DNA of 64,000 nucleotides from G963674665 sp964609625 (GCA_964609625.1 CAZSRS010000002.1:184743-248742), one strand, 5' to 3'; shown: positions 21,733 through 32,941, numbered from the stretch's first letter. Numbers and translations: made by a program. Notes: generated by a model from the letters alone, not told the origin.

Positions 21733-24296
21733 ACCAGGACAGCGTAAAAGCCCACGAACTGTTCCTGCTCATGCTCAACCTGGCGCAGTTCTCGGACAAG
21801 GGACTGGTGGTACGCCTGTTCACCGAGGCCATGGGGCTCATGTGGCCCGGCCTCACGTTTGCCTTTTCCGAAGATCCGCCTCCCCGGTGCGACGCCGTGG
21901 TGACCGTTTCCACACTGCAACGGGAGTGCGGCCACCTGGGCGTGAACGGCGATCCCATGGCGCTGCTTCAACTCGACAACCACATCCTGAACAACGGCAT
22001 ACAGATGTTCGCAGTGATCCTGGACCGCCTCTCCAAAGAGGAAGTCATCGAGGAACAGCGCCGGCTGCTCGAACTCGAGGTGATTGACCAGGGCCAGGAA
22101 CTCCAGGAAAAAAGCCGACTCCTGGAAACAGCCATGGATGCTGTCCAGCTCGGCCTGTGGCAGTGGGAGCCGGGCACGGGAAAAGTCACCTACGACAACA
22201 TCTGGAGTACGATTCTCGGATACAGGGCCGACGAGATACAACAGACCTATACCTCCTGGGAATCGCGCATCCACCCGGAAGACAGGGAGCGCGTATTGGC
22301 AGGTCTCAAGGCGCACCTGGCCGGCGAAACCCCCGTGTTCAGCGAGGACCATCGCTTGCGCTCCAAGTCCGGAGAATGGGTCTGGGTGCACGGGCGAGGT
22401 GCCGTGCGCTCGGAGAATATCAACGGCACCCCGCGCATGGTATCCGGGATCATGCTGGACATCCGCGAGAGGAAACAAGCCGAGAAGGCCCTGCGCTCCA
22501 TCCAATGGCTGCTGGAGAAGCGGCCCCTGTCACCTGTTCCACCTCCCTTGCCGGCTTATGGCGACCTGGTGTCGCTGAACAGGACGCGATGCATCGTGGA
22601 CGCCGTGGGCCCGGACATCCTGCATGACATAGTCGGCGACTTCCTCTCACTCTTGCAGACTTCCGCCGCGGTATACGAGAAGAACGGCGACTACGCCCTG
22701 GGCATCTTCGCCTCGGGCTGGTGCCGACACATGGACGAGGCCTCCCGCGCGCTTTGCGACCGCGAGGACAACGCCGAGGCCCTGGCCTCCGGCAAGTGGC
22801 TCTGCCACGAATCCTGCTGGACCGATGCCGCCGAGGTGGCCATCGAGACCGGAAAGCCCGTGGACGTCGCCTGCCATGGGGGCATTCATCTTTACGCCAT
22901 GCCCATCATGGTCGGCGGGCAGCCCGCGGGCGCCATCAACTTCGGCTACGGCACACCCCCGCAACACCCTGAAGCCATTGCCGAGCTTGCCGCGAAATAC
23001 CAGACCGATCCGGCTGTTCTCCAACGTCTCGCCCTCGAATACGAGGTCAGGCCCAATTTCATCATCGAGGTGGCCAAGCAACGGCTGAAGACCGCCGCCA
23101 GGTTGATCGGCGAGATGATCGAACGCCACATCGCGGAGCAGCAGTTGCACCAGGCCAAGCTGGCCGCGGAAGCCGCCAACATGGCCAAGTCCGAGTTTCT
23201 GGCCAACATGAGCCATGAACTCCGCACCCCCCTCAACGGCATCATGGGCATGCTCCAGTTGTTGAAGATGGCGCGGCTCGGACACGAGGACACGGAGTAT
23301 GTCGAAACCGCCCTTCAATCCAGCCGGCGACTGACCAAGCTGCTTTCGGACATCCTGGACCTCTCCAGGGTCGAGGCGGGCAAGTTGGTAATCGGCATGG
23401 AGCCCTTTGAACTCGGCGATGTCTTCGATTCCCTGCTGCATCTCTTCGGGCCTTCGGCCAGGCAAAAAGGCCTCGAGTTCTCCTATAGAACCGACCCTTC
23501 CATCCCGGCACGCATGAACGGCGATGCCTCCCGCTTGCAGCAGGTCCTGGGAAACCTCGTCGGCAACGCCATCAAATTCACCGGCCATGGGCACGTGGCC
23601 CTGGAAGCCAACCTGATTTTCCACACACCGGAACAACTCGGCGTCCTGTTCACCGTGTCCGACACGGGCATCGGCATCCCCGACGAATCAATCGACCAGC
23701 TCTTCGAGCCCTTCACTCAGGGCGAGAGCAGCTACAAACGGCAATACCAGGGCGCGGGCCTCGGCCTGTCCATCGTCAGGCGCTTGGTCTCCCTGATGCG
23801 TGGAACCCTGTGCGTTGTCAGCGAACCAGGTGTGGGAACCACCTTTTACCTCAGCATTCCCTTCCCTGCCCCGGGCATGCCGTCCGATACCCTTGCGGAC
23901 GCGAAACAAAACACCTCTGCAAGACACCTGCGGGTGCTGTTGGTCGACGATGATTCCGCCACCCTTTTCAGTGCTTCAAAAATGCTGGAACTAGCCGGCC
24001 ACGGGGTGCGCGCGGTGGAAAACGGCGAGCAGGCCCTTGCGACACTGCGCGAGGACTCCTTCGACGTGGTGCTCATGGATATCCAGATGCCGATCATGGA
24101 CGGCCTGGAAGCCACCAGATCCATCCGCGAGGGCATGGCTGGAGAGAACAGGAAAAACATCCCGATCATCGCCATGACGGCCTACGCCATGCGAGGAGAC
24201 AAGGAAAAATTTATTTCGGTCGGCATGAACGACTACATCTCCAAGCCTGTGGACATGGAAGAACTGAAAGACATACTGCAACGATGGAACGGATGA
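21729..24296 (+). CDS. hybrid sensor histidine kinase with PAS, PocR and receiver domains
   Basis: Signal-transducing kinase of 855 residues without membrane helices. Order: N-terminal region ~1-130 with a coiled coil, PAS with PAC ~135-260, PocR sensory domain ~290-460 (Cys-rich: [33 protein letters not shown]), HisKA with [20 protein letters not shown], HATPase with [10 protein letters not shown] and [12 protein letters not shown], and a receiver with LLVDDD and phospho-acceptor D in [13 protein letters not shown]. PocR domains are proposed to bind small hydrocarbon derivatives. It is coupled to the MEDS gene by a 4-base overlap. Its kinase core is very similar to that of the 1440-residue kinase downstream. 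Confidence 0.92.
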   Translation: MNQDSVKAHELFLLMLNLAQFSDKGLVVRLFTEAMGLMWPGLTFAFSEDPPPRCDAVVTVSTLQRECGHLGVNGDPMALLQLDNHILNNGIQMFAVILDRLSKEEVIEEQRRLLELEVIDQGQELQEKSRLLETAMDAVQLGLWQWEPGTGKVTYDNIWSTILGYRADEIQQTYTSWESRIHPEDRERVLAGLKAHLAGETPVFSEDHRLRSKSGEWVWVHGRGAVRSENINGTPRMVSGIMLDIRERKQAEKALRSIQWLLEKRPLSPVPPPLPAYGDLVSLNRTRCIVDAVGPDILHDIVGDFLSLLQTSAAVYEKNGDYALGIFASGWCRHMDEASRALCDREDNAEALASGKWLCHESCWTDAAEVAIETGKPVDVACHGGIHLYAMPIMVGGQPAGAINFGYGTPPQHPEAIAELAAKYQTDPAVLQRLALEYEVRPNFIIEVAKQRLKTAARLIGEMIERHIAEQQLHQAKLAAEAANMAKSEFLANMSHELRTPLNGIMGMLQLLKMARLGHEDTEYVETALQSSRRLTKLLSDILDLSRVEAGKLVIGMEPFELGDVFDSLLHLFGPSARQKGLEFSYRTDPSIPARMNGDASRLQQVLGNLVGNAIKFTGHGHVALEANLIFHTPEQLGVLFTVSDTGIGIPDESIDQLFEPFTQGESSYKRQYQGAGLGLSIVRRLVSLMRGTLCVVSEPGVGTTFYLSIPFPAPGMPSDTLADAKQNTSARHLRVLLVDDDSATLFSASKMLELAGHGVRAVENGEQALATLREDSFDVVLMDIQMPIMDGLEATRSIREGMAGENRKNIPIIAMTAYAMRGDKEKFISVGMNDYISKPVDMEELKDILQRWNG

Positions 24297-24330
24297 ATAT
24301 AACAGTACAGCGCGCATGTGAGGCACAAAG

Positions 24331-25374
24331 ATGCGATCGTCACGAGAAAGTATCGACAAACGGTTCAGCGCTGTTTCTCTTGACCACCCCATCAATAGAC
24401 TTCTTTACGATTTGGCGATCAAGAATCAGGAGACACGCAGCACTGAACCTTCGTTTTCAATTATCGATCCTGTCTCCATGCCTGACGCCCATAATTTTCT
24501 TGAGCTGAAACGCAAGGCGAGCCTGCTGCCCATCGAGACCATCAAGGACCGCATCAAACTGCCCTCCTTGCCGGGTGTCGTGTTCAAGCTGCAGCACGCC
24601 ATCGAGGCCGGCGCCTCTTCCAGGCTTATCGCGGAAATCATCCGCTTCGATCCCAAGTTGACCGCCGCGATCATGAGCCTGGTCAACAGCCCTCTCTTTG
24701 CCTTTCCCGGCAAGATAGAAACCCTGGAGAGGGCCATCACCCTCATCGGGACACGGGAAATATCCTCCCTGGCCCTTGGCGCGAGATTGCTGGCCATGTT
24801 CGAGGAGACCGTGCCCCAGGGCCTGCACCTGGACGCCTTCTGGAAGCACTCCATTGCCTGCGCCGTGCTGGCCAACGACATTTCCGTGCTCTGCGACAGG
24901 CCCGAACCGGGTAAATACCTGGTGGCAGGCCTGTTGCACGACCTGGGCAGAATCATGCTCTACGCCCACTCCCCTGAACTGGGATACGTGGCGTTTGCCT
25001 TGGAGCAGGAGCAGGGGCGCCCCCTGGACGAAATTGAGCTGGAATTGTTCGACGTGGATCACTGCGTCGTCGGCGGCATCTTTTTCAGCGAGTGGGGCTT
25101 GCCGAACGGCGTTGTACAATCCGCCCTGTACCATCACAACCCAGCCAAGTGCGTGGGCAAGGAGGTTCCCGAAGTGGTCTACGTCGCCAATCAGATCGCC
25201 ACCGCCCTGGGTATGGCGTGTAGCGGGAAATACTGCCTGGATCCCGGCGAGGAAATCTGGAACCGCCTCGGTATGGAGACAGACGCTCTCCACACATTGA
25301 TCCAGCGGGTGGACAAAAGGCTGTGGATCATGTTCTACTCGTTGTTTCCAAACTCAGACAGCCACCGCTCGTAG
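24331..25374 (+). CDS. HDOD domain-containing protein
   Basis: HDOD domains are non-catalytic relatives of HD phosphohydrolases, common in bacterial signalling. The 347-residue product has ~60 poorly conserved residues, then the HDOD core with IKLPSLPGVVFKLQHAIEAG, IIRFDPKLTAAIMSLVNSPL, ALGARLLAMFEE and a partly retained H-D-L-G-R (LLHDLGRIMLYAHSPELGYV). It has no attached output domain. It lies 34 bases after the MEDS-PocR kinase pair and is likely part of the same operon, with GAGG as ribosome site. Confidence 0.88.
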   Translation: MRSSRESIDKRFSAVSLDHPINRLLYDLAIKNQETRSTEPSFSIIDPVSMPDAHNFLELKRKASLLPIETIKDRIKLPSLPGVVFKLQHAIEAGASSRLIAEIIRFDPKLTAAIMSLVNSPLFAFPGKIETLERAITLIGTREISSLALGARLLAMFEETVPQGLHLDAFWKHSIACAVLANDISVLCDRPEPGKYLVAGLLHDLGRIMLYAHSPELGYVAFALEQEQGRPLDEIELELFDVDHCVVGGIFFSEWGLPNGVVQSALYHHNPAKCVGKEVPEVVYVANQIATALGMACSGKYCLDPGEEIWNRLGMETDALHTLIQRVDKRLWIMFYSLFPNSDSHRS

Positions 25375-25673
25375 TAGCACCCCGGCAAACAGGCAACCCG
25401 CGTACCCCTGGCCATCTTGCTCGCTGTCCTGCACGGAACGAAACCATCATTGCTCACTCTGAGTATTTACATCCCGAGCCATCTTGGCAATCATGCACTT
25501 GAGTTCGTTTTCACCCAGTGCTATCGAAGCTGCATGCTCTCTAGCCCCACGCTCGGCTCGGAGAACATGACCCGCGGCCCAGGGGCTCTCACTGTGCCTT
25601 AGCGGGTACAGCCCGGGCTGGTGTACCCTTGTGCTTACAGGACCCTGAACCCTTTGCATAAGCAGAGCATCTT
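25375..25673. other. intergenic region before the LYT/multi-PAS kinase
   Basis: The 299 bases hold no clear gene. On the minus strand an ORF tail encoding a ~50-residue stretch (25447 to about 25600, ending ARDVNTQSEQ) looks more protein-like than its surroundings. Its upstream frame runs into antisense sequence, and no family was recognised. Possibly a decayed gene end. No convincing promoter for the downstream kinase was found by eye. Confidence 0.35.
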
Positions 25674-28600
25674 GTGAACAGCCAATCGCTCCTGGCCCTC
25701 GGACAAAACGTCTCGCTGCTTCTGGCCGCGGCACTGCTGTTCGACGTTCTGACCACCCACCGTCAGAAGGGGCAAACCACCATACGGCACATCGTTACAG
25801 GCCTGATCCTGGGTGGTATCGGTGTGACCATCATGTCCACTCCCTGGACCCTCATGCCTGGGGTGGTCTTTGACACGCGTTCGATCCTCCTCGGCATCTC
25901 CGGCCTTTTCTTCGGGCCGCTCTCCACCGCTGTCACCGTGCTCGTGACCGCCGCCTTCCGACTCTACCTCGGGGGTACCGGAACCTGGACCGGCGTGTCC
26001 GTGATCATCACCTCCGCGGGCATCGGCATGGTCTGGCGACAGCTGAAAAAGCACCCCTTGCCCGAAACAAGCTGGAAGGAGCTGTACCTGCTCGGCTTGG
26101 CTGTCCATGGCGCCATGCTCGCCCTGATGCTCACCCTGCCCTGGGAAGTGGCCAAAGAAGTCCTGCCCGCCATCGCCCTCCCCGTGCTGCTGCTTTACCC
26201 CGTGGGCACCGTGCTGCTCGGCGGTCTGCTGGTCAACCGTCTGCGCAGGGAGCGCTCCGGCATGGGGCTGCGCGAGAGTGAACAGCGCCATCGCCGTCTG
26301 GTGGAGTACTCGCAGGACGCCATGTACGTCATCGACGACACCGGCAGAATCCTCGACACCAACAAGGCCGCCTGCGAAGCCTTGGGCCGGCGGCGTGAAG
26401 ACCTCCTGCGGCTGCATGTCTGGGACGTCGACCCCAACACCTCCAGGCAAGAATTCTTCCGCTTCTGGGAACAGCTGGGGGACCACGGACCAACCCTGCT
26501 GGAGACCGTACATCAAAGAGCGGACGGCAGTACCTTTCCCGTCGAAGTGCACAGCCTGGCCTACACCGAGGAAGGGCGGCGGTACTACTACGGCATCGCC
26601 CGGAACATTTCCGAACGCAGGAAGGCGGAAGTGGAATCCCGTGCGATCCTCGACGCATCGTTCGACGGCCTGTGGATTCTCGACACCGAGGGACGCCTCC
26701 TCCGCGTGAACCAGGCCGCGGCCGCCATGCTCGGCCATGCGATCGACACCCTGACCGGCAGGCAGGTCTGGGAGTTCGACGCGGCCGGGGACAAACGTGT
26801 CTCCGAGGCAAGGATCAAAGAGATTGTCGCGCAGGGAGGCATGCGGTTCGAAACACGGCTCAGGCGAAACGATGGAGCGCTGATCGATGTGGAGGTCAGT
26901 TCGACATGCATCGATCGCGACTGTGGCAAGATCGCCTGCTTCCTGCACGACATCACGGAACGTAAAAGAACGGAACGCGTTCTCCTGCTCACGCAACTCG
27001 CCGTGGACAAGGCCGCCCTGAGTATCTTCTGGGTCAACCCCGAAGGTCGGTTTCTGTACGTCAACGACACTGCCTGCGCACGACTGGGCTATTCCCGGGA
27101 AGAACTCCTCGGCATGGGGGTCTCTGACATCGACGCCGATTATCCTTCCGAAACCCGCCCAACAATGTGGGCAAAATACCGTGAACAGGGGACCTTGAAA
27201 ATCGAATCGCGGCACAGGACCCGTGACGGCAGGATCTTTCCCGTTCTGGTCACCTGCAATTACCTCGAATTCCAGGGGCGGGAGTACGAGTTCTCCTTTG
27301 CCGAAGACATCACCGAACTCAAGGCCGTCCAACAAGCCCTGATGGAAAACCAAGCCAAGCTCACCCTGATCCTGGACACGGTGGAGATCGCGCCCTGGGA
27401 AATGGACTTGGAAACCGGGACGTTCCTCTTTGACGATCAGTTCTACGCCCTCTACGCCACAACGGCGGAGCGCGAGGGCGGCCGGCACATGTCCGCGGAA
27501 ACCTACGCCAGGGAATTCCTGCACCCGGAAGACGCCTGGATGGTGGCGCGAGAGATCGAAAAGACCTTGCAACCCGATGGCCCCACCGGCAACGTGCTCT
27601 TGGAACACCGCATCGTGCGTCGGGACGGCGAGGTCCGGCATATCGTGGTGCGCTACCGCATCATCCGGGACGCCGCCGGCAAGCCGGTAAAGACCATCGG
27701 CGCCAATCAGGACATCACCGACAGAAAGCGGATGCTCGACGCGCTCCACGAGAGTGAAACCATGTACCGGACGCTCATCGCGGCGATGCCCGACATCGTC
27801 ATGCGCTTTGACGCCCAGGGCCGGCATCTCTTTGTTTCGAAAAACGTACAGCAGTACGTCGGATTACAGGCGGAGCAGTTCCTGGGCAAGTCGCACCGCG
27901 AATTGGGGTTTCCAGAAGATTTGTGCCGTTACTGGGAAAACGCCATCGCGCGTGTTTTTCACGGCAATGTCGCCTTTGAGGACGAGTTCCGTATCGAGGG
28001 CAAGGACGGACCGATCATATTCGACTGGCGCCTCATCCCGGAGCTGAACGCGCAGGGTAGTGTCACATCCGTGTTGTCCATCAGCCGGGACGTGACAGTG
28101 CAGCGCCGCCTGGAAGAAGACTACAGGCACCTCTTCCAGGAAATGCTCGACGGATTCGCCGTCCACGAAATCATCCGCGACGTCCATGGTGTCCCCATCG
28201 ATTACAGGTTTCTGGCGGTCAACCCGGCCTTCGAGCGTATGACCGGATTGAGGGGAGAGGACATTGTGGGCAAAACCGTGTTGGAGGTGCTGCCCGACAC
28301 GGAGCGATACTGGATAGAGACCTACGGCAAGGTGGCCCTCACCGGGGAGCCCGTGTTCTTCGGGAACTATTCCGCATCATTCGATCGCCATTTCGAGGTC
28401 ACCGCCTTCCGTCCCGCCCCCAATCAGTTCGCCTGCATCTTCGCCGACGTGACCGAACGCCGCAAGGCCGAAGAAGACCTGCAACGCATCTTCGAGATGT
28501 CCATCGACATGATCTGCATCGCGGACATCAACACAGCCACCTTCCTTCGCGTGAACCCTGCCTTCACGGAAATCCTCGGGTACTCCGAAGAGGAGTTGCT

Positions 28601-29996
28601 CACACGCTCCTTCCTCGACCTGATCCACCCGGACGACCTGGAGGCAACTGTCGGAATCATCGAGGACAACCTGCGGGCCGGCAAGAAGGTCATCAACATC
28701 GAGAACCGCTATCGCACCAAGGCCGGCGACTACCGCTGGCTCAACTGGGTGTCCCACCCCCTGCCTGGTCAGGGCATCACTTACGCCCTGGCCAGGGACG
28801 TGACCCAACGCAAGCAATACGAGATCGAGCTGCTCCACTCCAAGGAGGCCGCCGAGGCTGCGAACAAGGCCAAGTCGGAATTCCTGGCCAACATGAGCCA
28901 CGAAATACGCACACCGCTCAACGGCATCATCGGCATGCTCTACCTCCTGCAAACCACCCCAGTGAATCAGGAGCAAACCGAGTTCATCGCCACCGCCTTG
29001 CAGTCCTCCAAGCGGCTGACACACCTGCTGTCCGACATCCTGGACCTCTCGCGCGTGGAGGCCGACAGGATGCCCATCCTCCACGAGCCGTTCAACCTCC
29101 TCGACACCATGGACCAATGCTGCGAGTTGTTTCAGGTCACCTACCGGCAGACCGGCGTGGAACTCCGCCGTCATGTGAGCCCCGCCCTCCCCGAACTGAT
29201 CATCGGCGACGCCACCCGCCTGCAACAGATCATCAACAATCTGATCGGCAACGCCTTCAAGTTCACGAAGCAAGGCCATGTTTCCCTGGAAGTGCACCCG
29301 CTGCCCCCGGTGACCCCTGGCACCACCAGGGTGCTGTTCGCCATCTCCGACACCGGCATCGGCATCCCCGAGGACAAGTTCGAAACGCTCTTCCAGCCTT
29401 TCACCCAGGTCAGCGAAGGCTACCGCAGGGAATACCAGGGCGCGGGGCTCGGATTGTCCATCTGCAAACGCCTGGTCGAACTCATGGGCGGCAGTATCTC
29501 CGTGGAAAGCGAAGTCGGGGTCGGCACCACCATGCACTTCTGCATCACCTTCGGGCTCCCGGAACGCGCGGAGGTCTCCCATGCCTCCGAAACCGCCCAA
29601 CAGAAGCCACTGCCACGGCATCTGACCATCCTCCTCGCGGAGGACGACGCCGTCAATCGGATAGCCACCTTCAAGTTGCTGGAGCGCTTGGGTCACACCG
29701 TGCTCGCGGTTGATGACGGCCTCCAGGCTCTCGAGGAAGTCAGGAAGGCCTCCTTTGATCTTGTGTTGATGGACATCCAGATGCCGGAGATGGACGGCGT
29801 GGCGGCCACCAAGGCCATCCGCCAGGGGCTGGCCGGCCTGGACAAGGCCGACCTCCCCATCGTGGCCTTGACTGCCTACGCCATGGCCGGCGACAGGGAA
29901 ATCTTCCTGGAGGCGGGAATGAACGACTACCTGACCAAGCCCGTGGAGTTGGTAGCACTGTGGGGTGTGCTGGATAGGCTCGCACCCGCTGGATGA
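25674..29996 (+). CDS. hybrid sensor histidine kinase: LytS-type membrane sensor, seven PAS domains, receiver
   Basis: The 1440-residue kinase starts at GTG 25674. The N-terminal ~190 residues form the 5TM-LYT (LytS-like) sensor, with a family-typical [19 protein letters not shown] followed by [11 protein letters not shown]. Seven PAS/PAC units follow (~205-1055), each ending in D-I-T-E-R/D-V-T-x-R-type linkers. Then HisKA ([20 protein letters not shown]), HATPase ([34 protein letters not shown]) and a receiver ([17 protein letters not shown]). The ribosome site is weak. It converges with the POT transporter. Seven PAS units in one protein is high. Its partner and ligand are unknown. Confidence 0.9.
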   Translation: MNSQSLLALGQNVSLLLAAALLFDVLTTHRQKGQTTIRHIVTGLILGGIGVTIMSTPWTLMPGVVFDTRSILLGISGLFFGPLSTAVTVLVTAAFRLYLGGTGTWTGVSVIITSAGIGMVWRQLKKHPLPETSWKELYLLGLAVHGAMLALMLTLPWEVAKEVLPAIALPVLLLYPVGTVLLGGLLVNRLRRERSGMGLRESEQRHRRLVEYSQDAMYVIDDTGRILDTNKAACEALGRRREDLLRLHVWDVDPNTSRQEFFRFWEQLGDHGPTLLETVHQRADGSTFPVEVHSLAYTEEGRRYYYGIARNISERRKAEVESRAILDASFDGLWILDTEGRLLRVNQAAAAMLGHAIDTLTGRQVWEFDAAGDKRVSEARIKEIVAQGGMRFETRLRRNDGALIDVEVSSTCIDRDCGKIACFLHDITERKRTERVLLLTQLAVDKAALSIFWVNPEGRFLYVNDTACARLGYSREELLGMGVSDIDADYPSETRPTMWAKYREQGTLKIESRHRTRDGRIFPVLVTCNYLEFQGREYEFSFAEDITELKAVQQALMENQAKLTLILDTVEIAPWEMDLETGTFLFDDQFYALYATTAEREGGRHMSAETYAREFLHPEDAWMVAREIEKTLQPDGPTGNVLLEHRIVRRDGEVRHIVVRYRIIRDAAGKPVKTIGANQDITDRKRMLDALHESETMYRTLIAAMPDIVMRFDAQGRHLFVSKNVQQYVGLQAEQFLGKSHRELGFPEDLCRYWENAIARVFHGNVAFEDEFRIEGKDGPIIFDWRLIPELNAQGSVTSVLSISRDVTVQRRLEEDYRHLFQEMLDGFAVHEIIRDVHGVPIDYRFLAVNPAFERMTGLRGEDIVGKTVLEVLPDTERYWIETYGKVALTGEPVFFGNYSASFDRHFEVTAFRPAPNQFACIFADVTERRKAEEDLQRIFEMSIDMICIADINTATFLRVNPAFTEILGYSEEELLTRSFLDLIHPDDLEATVGIIEDNLRAGKKVINIENRYRTKAGDYRWLNWVSHPLPGQGITYALARDVTQRKQYEIELLHSKEAAEAANKAKSEFLANMSHEIRTPLNGIIGMLYLLQTTPVNQEQTEFIATALQSSKRLTHLLSDILDLSRVEADRMPILHEPFNLLDTMDQCCELFQVTYRQTGVELRRHVSPALPELIIGDATRLQQIINNLIGNAFKFTKQGHVSLEVHPLPPVTPGTTRVLFAISDTGIGIPEDKFETLFQPFTQVSEGYRREYQGAGLGLSICKRLVELMGGSISVESEVGVGTTMHFCITFGLPERAEVSHASETAQQKPLPRHLTILLAEDDAVNRIATFKLLERLGHTVLAVDDGLQALEEVRKASFDLVLMDIQMPEMDGVAATKAIRQGLAGLDKADLPIVALTAYAMAGDREIFLEAGMNDYLTKPVELVALWGVLDRLAPAG

Positions 29997-30042
29997 GCAG
30001 AAGACCTCGGTCCGGAAATGCCCGTTCGGTCAATGACCGTCG

Positions 30043-31320
30043 TCAACCCCGCATCACACGGTTCAGATGCCGCAGCATGCACAGGATGAGCAGCCCGGCC
30101 ACACCGGCCAGGGCCGCGATCATCAAAAAGAAGCGCTCCCCTGGCCAGATGTCCCAGAACTCCCCCAGATATCCTGCCAGGTAGTTGCCCAAGAACTGGG
30201 ACATGAACCAGACGCCCATGAGCATGGAGACCATGCGCGCGGGGGCCAGCTTGGTAACCAGCGACAGGCCCACCGGCGAAAGGTACAGCTCGCCCAGGGT
30301 GAGCACGGCGTTGAAACCGATGAGCCAGAACATGCTCACGGGAACGCCGTCCGTCGCAAAGGCTTTGGCCGCCGGAGCCAGGAGCAGGAACGAGGCGCCC
30401 AACAGCAGGCAACCAACGGCCATCTTCATGGGCGACGACGGCTCGCACCCCCGCCTGGCCTGCCAGGCCCACAGCATGGTGATCAGGGGGGTGAACAGGA
30501 AAATGAACATGGGGTTCAGGCACTGGAACCAGGTGGCCGGGACCTCCCAGCCCAATATCCCGCGGTCCGTGTCCTCGTCGGCCCACATGGCGATGGTGTT
30601 GCCCTGCTGCTCGAACGCGGCCCAGAAGAGTATGACCACCAGGCAGATGACCACCAGCCCCAGCACCCGCCCCCTGTCGTTGCCGGTTTCCGCCTGGTAT
30701 TCCTCCGCCACGGGCGTGGCCCGGCGCTCCAGGTTGTCCGGAGCCAGCCAGCGCCGCCCCCAGAGGTAGATGCCCAGGCCCAGAACCATGCCCACGCCGG
30801 CGGCACCGAAGCCGTAGTGCCAGCCGTAGACCTCGCCCAAGGTGCCACAGACCAATGGCGCCAGGAAGGCGCCCAGGTTGATGCCCACGTAGAAGATGCT
30901 GAAGGCGCGGTCGCGGCGCGGGTCCCCCTGGGGATAGAGATTGCCCACCTGGGTGGAGATGTTGGGCTTGAAGGCGCCATTGCCCAGCACCAGGAGCGCC
31001 AGGGCCGGATAGAACAGGGACTCGAAGATCATCACGAAGTGCCCCACGGCCATGAGCGCCCCGCCGATCACCACGGTCCGCCGCTGCCCCAGCACCCGGT
31101 CGGCCAGCAGTCCGCCGAAAAAGGGGGTGAAGTAGACCAGCCCCGTATACAGGCCGTAGACCTGTGAAGCCTCCGCATGCGCGTAGCTCAGGTGCTTGAC
31201 CATGTAGTAGACCAGCAGGGCGCGCATGCCGTAGTAGGAGAAACGCTCCCACATTTCCGTGAAGAACAGGACATAGAGCCCCTTGGGGTGACCCAGGAGC
31301 GTGTCGGTGGGAGCGGCCAT
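30043..31320 (-). CDS. POT-family proton-dependent oligopeptide transporter
   Basis: Inner-membrane symporter of the POT/PTR branch of the major facilitator superfamily, importing di- and tripeptides with protons. From ATG 31320 (AAAGGA upstream) the product is 425 residues with about twelve hydrophobic segments. The hallmark E-x-x-E-R-F motif is present in FFTEMWERFSYYGMRALLVY, and the second POT signature FSIFYVGINLGAFLAPLVCG is clear. ATG 31368 would add 16 unconserved residues. It is transcribed alone, converging with the large kinase; the IS insertion lies behind its promoter region. Confidence 0.93.
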   Translation of the reverse strand: MAAPTDTLLGHPKGLYVLFFTEMWERFSYYGMRALLVYYMVKHLSYAHAEASQVYGLYTGLVYFTPFFGGLLADRVLGQRRTVVIGGALMAVGHFVMIFESLFYPALALLVLGNGAFKPNISTQVGNLYPQGDPRRDRAFSIFYVGINLGAFLAPLVCGTLGEVYGWHYGFGAAGVGMVLGLGIYLWGRRWLAPDNLERRATPVAEEYQAETGNDRGRVLGLVVICLVVILFWAAFEQQGNTIAMWADEDTDRGILGWEVPATWFQCLNPMFIFLFTPLITMLWAWQARRGCEPSSPMKMAVGCLLLGASFLLLAPAAKAFATDGVPVSMFWLIGFNAVLTLGELYLSPVGLSLVTKLAPARMVSMLMGVWFMSQFLGNYLAGYLGEFWDIWPGERFFLMIAALAGVAGLLILCMLRHLNRVMRG

Positions 31321-31673
31321 GCTCGTATCCTTTGGTTTGGGCAGGTTTGCGGCGCACGCGGCGGCCAAGTGCGGCGTGGAGTGGCGAACTGACGATCAGA
31401 CACTGTCCTTGTCACAAATCACAAGGGGAGTTGGCAACCCTTTTTGGCACAATTTGACGCATCCGCCCTGATGTCAGGGACTGCCCCGGCCCGATGGACC
31501 GGGCTTTATTCGTGGACGCCCCTTCAGGGCTTTATTGGCGGGCTGGTCGGCCTGGGCGGGCCGGCGAGCAGAAACTCCCGTGAAGGGAACTTCTCCTTTG
31601 ACGAAAGGTCATAGCACCCTTACGATATTGATGTGCGAGTCATCGAACTCAGAACCTCGAACTGTTATTGCGA
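31321..31673. other. intergenic region between POT transporter and IS1595 element
   Basis: The 353 bases contain the transporter leader and no recognisable gene. Two small hairpins followed by the same CTTTATT-like stretch occur around 31494-31507 and 31519-31535 (GGGCTTTATT twice), on the plus strand. They could be weak terminators left from a gene now lost. The last 8 bases (31666-31673) are the left target-site duplication of the IS. Confidence 0.4.
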
Positions 31674-32670
31674 CGTGGCTATCCCCTTAACTCAGCATAG
31701 GTGACGGTGGCCGAGCCAGCGCAGGCGCGCAAGAGGCGGTCAAAAGCCTGCCCAGGCCAGAATCGGCGGTTGAAGCGGTAGCAGTACTCGTCCAAATACC
31801 TCTGCAGATGCTTCTTCATGACTCCGTGAAAGGTCCCGAGTATGAAGGCTTTTGCATTGGAGACCAATATGTTGACCCATTTCAGGACATCGAAGTTCGG
31901 TTCTCCCTTCTTCGGGTAGACCACTTCGGGAGCGTGCTCGTGGCCCATCTGTTCAAGCCCATTGAACACCGACAATCCGTCGGTCTTGATCGTCTGGGAG
32001 TCGGCCACATGCCTGCCGATTGCTGCCTTGACGCTGGCTGTGTCCACGGTTTCAAGCACTTCCATCTTGGCGAAGGTGATCGCCTCGTCCTTGACGGCTG
32101 CCATGACCAGAACTGGAACTTTGCTCGTCCCGCGTCCTCGCTTGTCACCGCCTTTGTTGACCCCGCCCTTGAAGAACGCGTCATCGACCTGGATGAGTCC
32201 GGCGAGCTGATACTCCGCGTCCCTGGCCTCCATGGCCTTGCGAATCTTGTGCAACATGGTCCAGGCGCACTTGAGGCCGATGTCGATCTTTCGAGACAGG
32301 GCCAAGGCCGAGAGTCCACGCTTGTCGGTGCTCACGAGGAAGATTGCCCAGAACCATTTGACCAGGGGCGTCCTGGTGCGATGCATGACTGTCCCGGCGG
32401 TGAGAGACGTCTGCAATTTGCACTTAGCGCATTGATAAAGCATGCGTTTTTCCAGGTAGTACGCCTCATGGCAATCGCAGCGTGAGCAGCGAAACCCATC
32501 GGGCCAGCGCATCCGGAACAAACGCTTCCGGCAAGCCTTTTCGGTCCCGAACCGCTTTTGGAAGGTGATGAGGTCCATTTCGGTGTAGGGCTTTGTCATT
32601 GCGCACCCCCGTAGCTGTCTAGAATTTTCCTAGACAATGCCACGTTTGCGGACCGAAGGCAATAGCCACG
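31674..32670 (-). mobile_element. complete IS1595-family insertion sequence
   Basis: The 997-bp element is bounded by imperfect terminal inverted repeats that begin with CGTGGCTAT on both ends (31674-31682 and, inverted, 32662-32670), 15 of the first 20 positions matching. It is flanked on both sides by the identical 8-bp target duplication TATTGCGA (31666-31673 and 32671-32678). An 8-bp duplication is the IS1595-family size. One intact transposase gene fills it. The perfect duplication means the insertion is recent or at least undisturbed. It inserted exactly beside the end of an older remnant. Confidence 0.93.
31679..32599 (-). CDS. IS1595-family transposase
   Basis: DDE-type transposase of 306 residues, intact. 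The N-terminus holds a zinc ribbon with FRCSRCDCHEAYYLEKRMLY and QCAKCKLQTSLTAGTVMHRT, the usual IS1595 layout. The catalytic domain shows D in IQVDDAFFKG, D in TIKTDGLSVFNGLEQMG, an N in LVSNAKAFILGTFHG, and the family C-terminus YLDEYCYRFNRRFWPGQAFD. GGGGGTG precedes the start. Its TAG stop lies inside the terminal inverted repeat. Confidence 0.95.
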   Translation of the reverse strand: MTKPYTEMDLITFQKRFGTEKACRKRLFRMRWPDGFRCSRCDCHEAYYLEKRMLYQCAKCKLQTSLTAGTVMHRTRTPLVKWFWAIFLVSTDKRGLSALALSRKIDIGLKCAWTMLHKIRKAMEARDAEYQLAGLIQVDDAFFKGGVNKGGDKRGRGTSKVPVLVMAAVKDEAITFAKMEVLETVDTASVKAAIGRHVADSQTIKTDGLSVFNGLEQMGHEHAPEVVYPKKGEPNFDVLKWVNILVSNAKAFILGTFHGVMKKHLQRYLDEYCYRFNRRFWPGQAFDRLLRACAGSATVTYAELRG

Positions 32671-32678
32671 TATTGCGA

Positions 32679-32865
32679 TGTGGCTATCCCCTTAACTCCG
32701 CATAGGTGACCGGGGTTGCGAGGGGTATGCCCGCAAGAGGCGATCAATAAAAAATCCTTGGCAGAAACGGCGGTTTAAACGGTAGCAGAATTCATCGAGG
32801 TATTTCTGAAGGTGCTTTGCCATGACCCCATGGTGCGTTCCGAGAATGGACGCTTTTTCGTTGGA
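32679..32865 (-). mobile_element. remnant of an older IS1595-family element (3' end of transposase)
   Basis: Starting directly at the IS target duplication, TGTGGCTATCCCCTTAACT and the next ~185 bases align along the length with the intact element's end (31675-31860) at clearly diverged identity. That includes the region encoding YLDEYCYRFNRRFW-like residues. The frame is broken and the rest of the element is missing. So an older related copy was truncated before the present IS landed next to it. Confidence 0.85.
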
Positions 32866-32941
32866 AACATGGAAAAGCTACGTCGACAAGATAAAAAATG
32901 AATTTCCATGTATAGTAACATTTTAAAAAAGCGAGAATGCC

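Noticed and set aside
29927..31357. 476-residue minus-strand ORF over the POT gene
   Set aside because: It is in another frame of the same strand as the POT transporter; its sequence is Gly/Arg/Pro-rich without motifs, while the POT frame carries the E-x-x-E-R-F signature.
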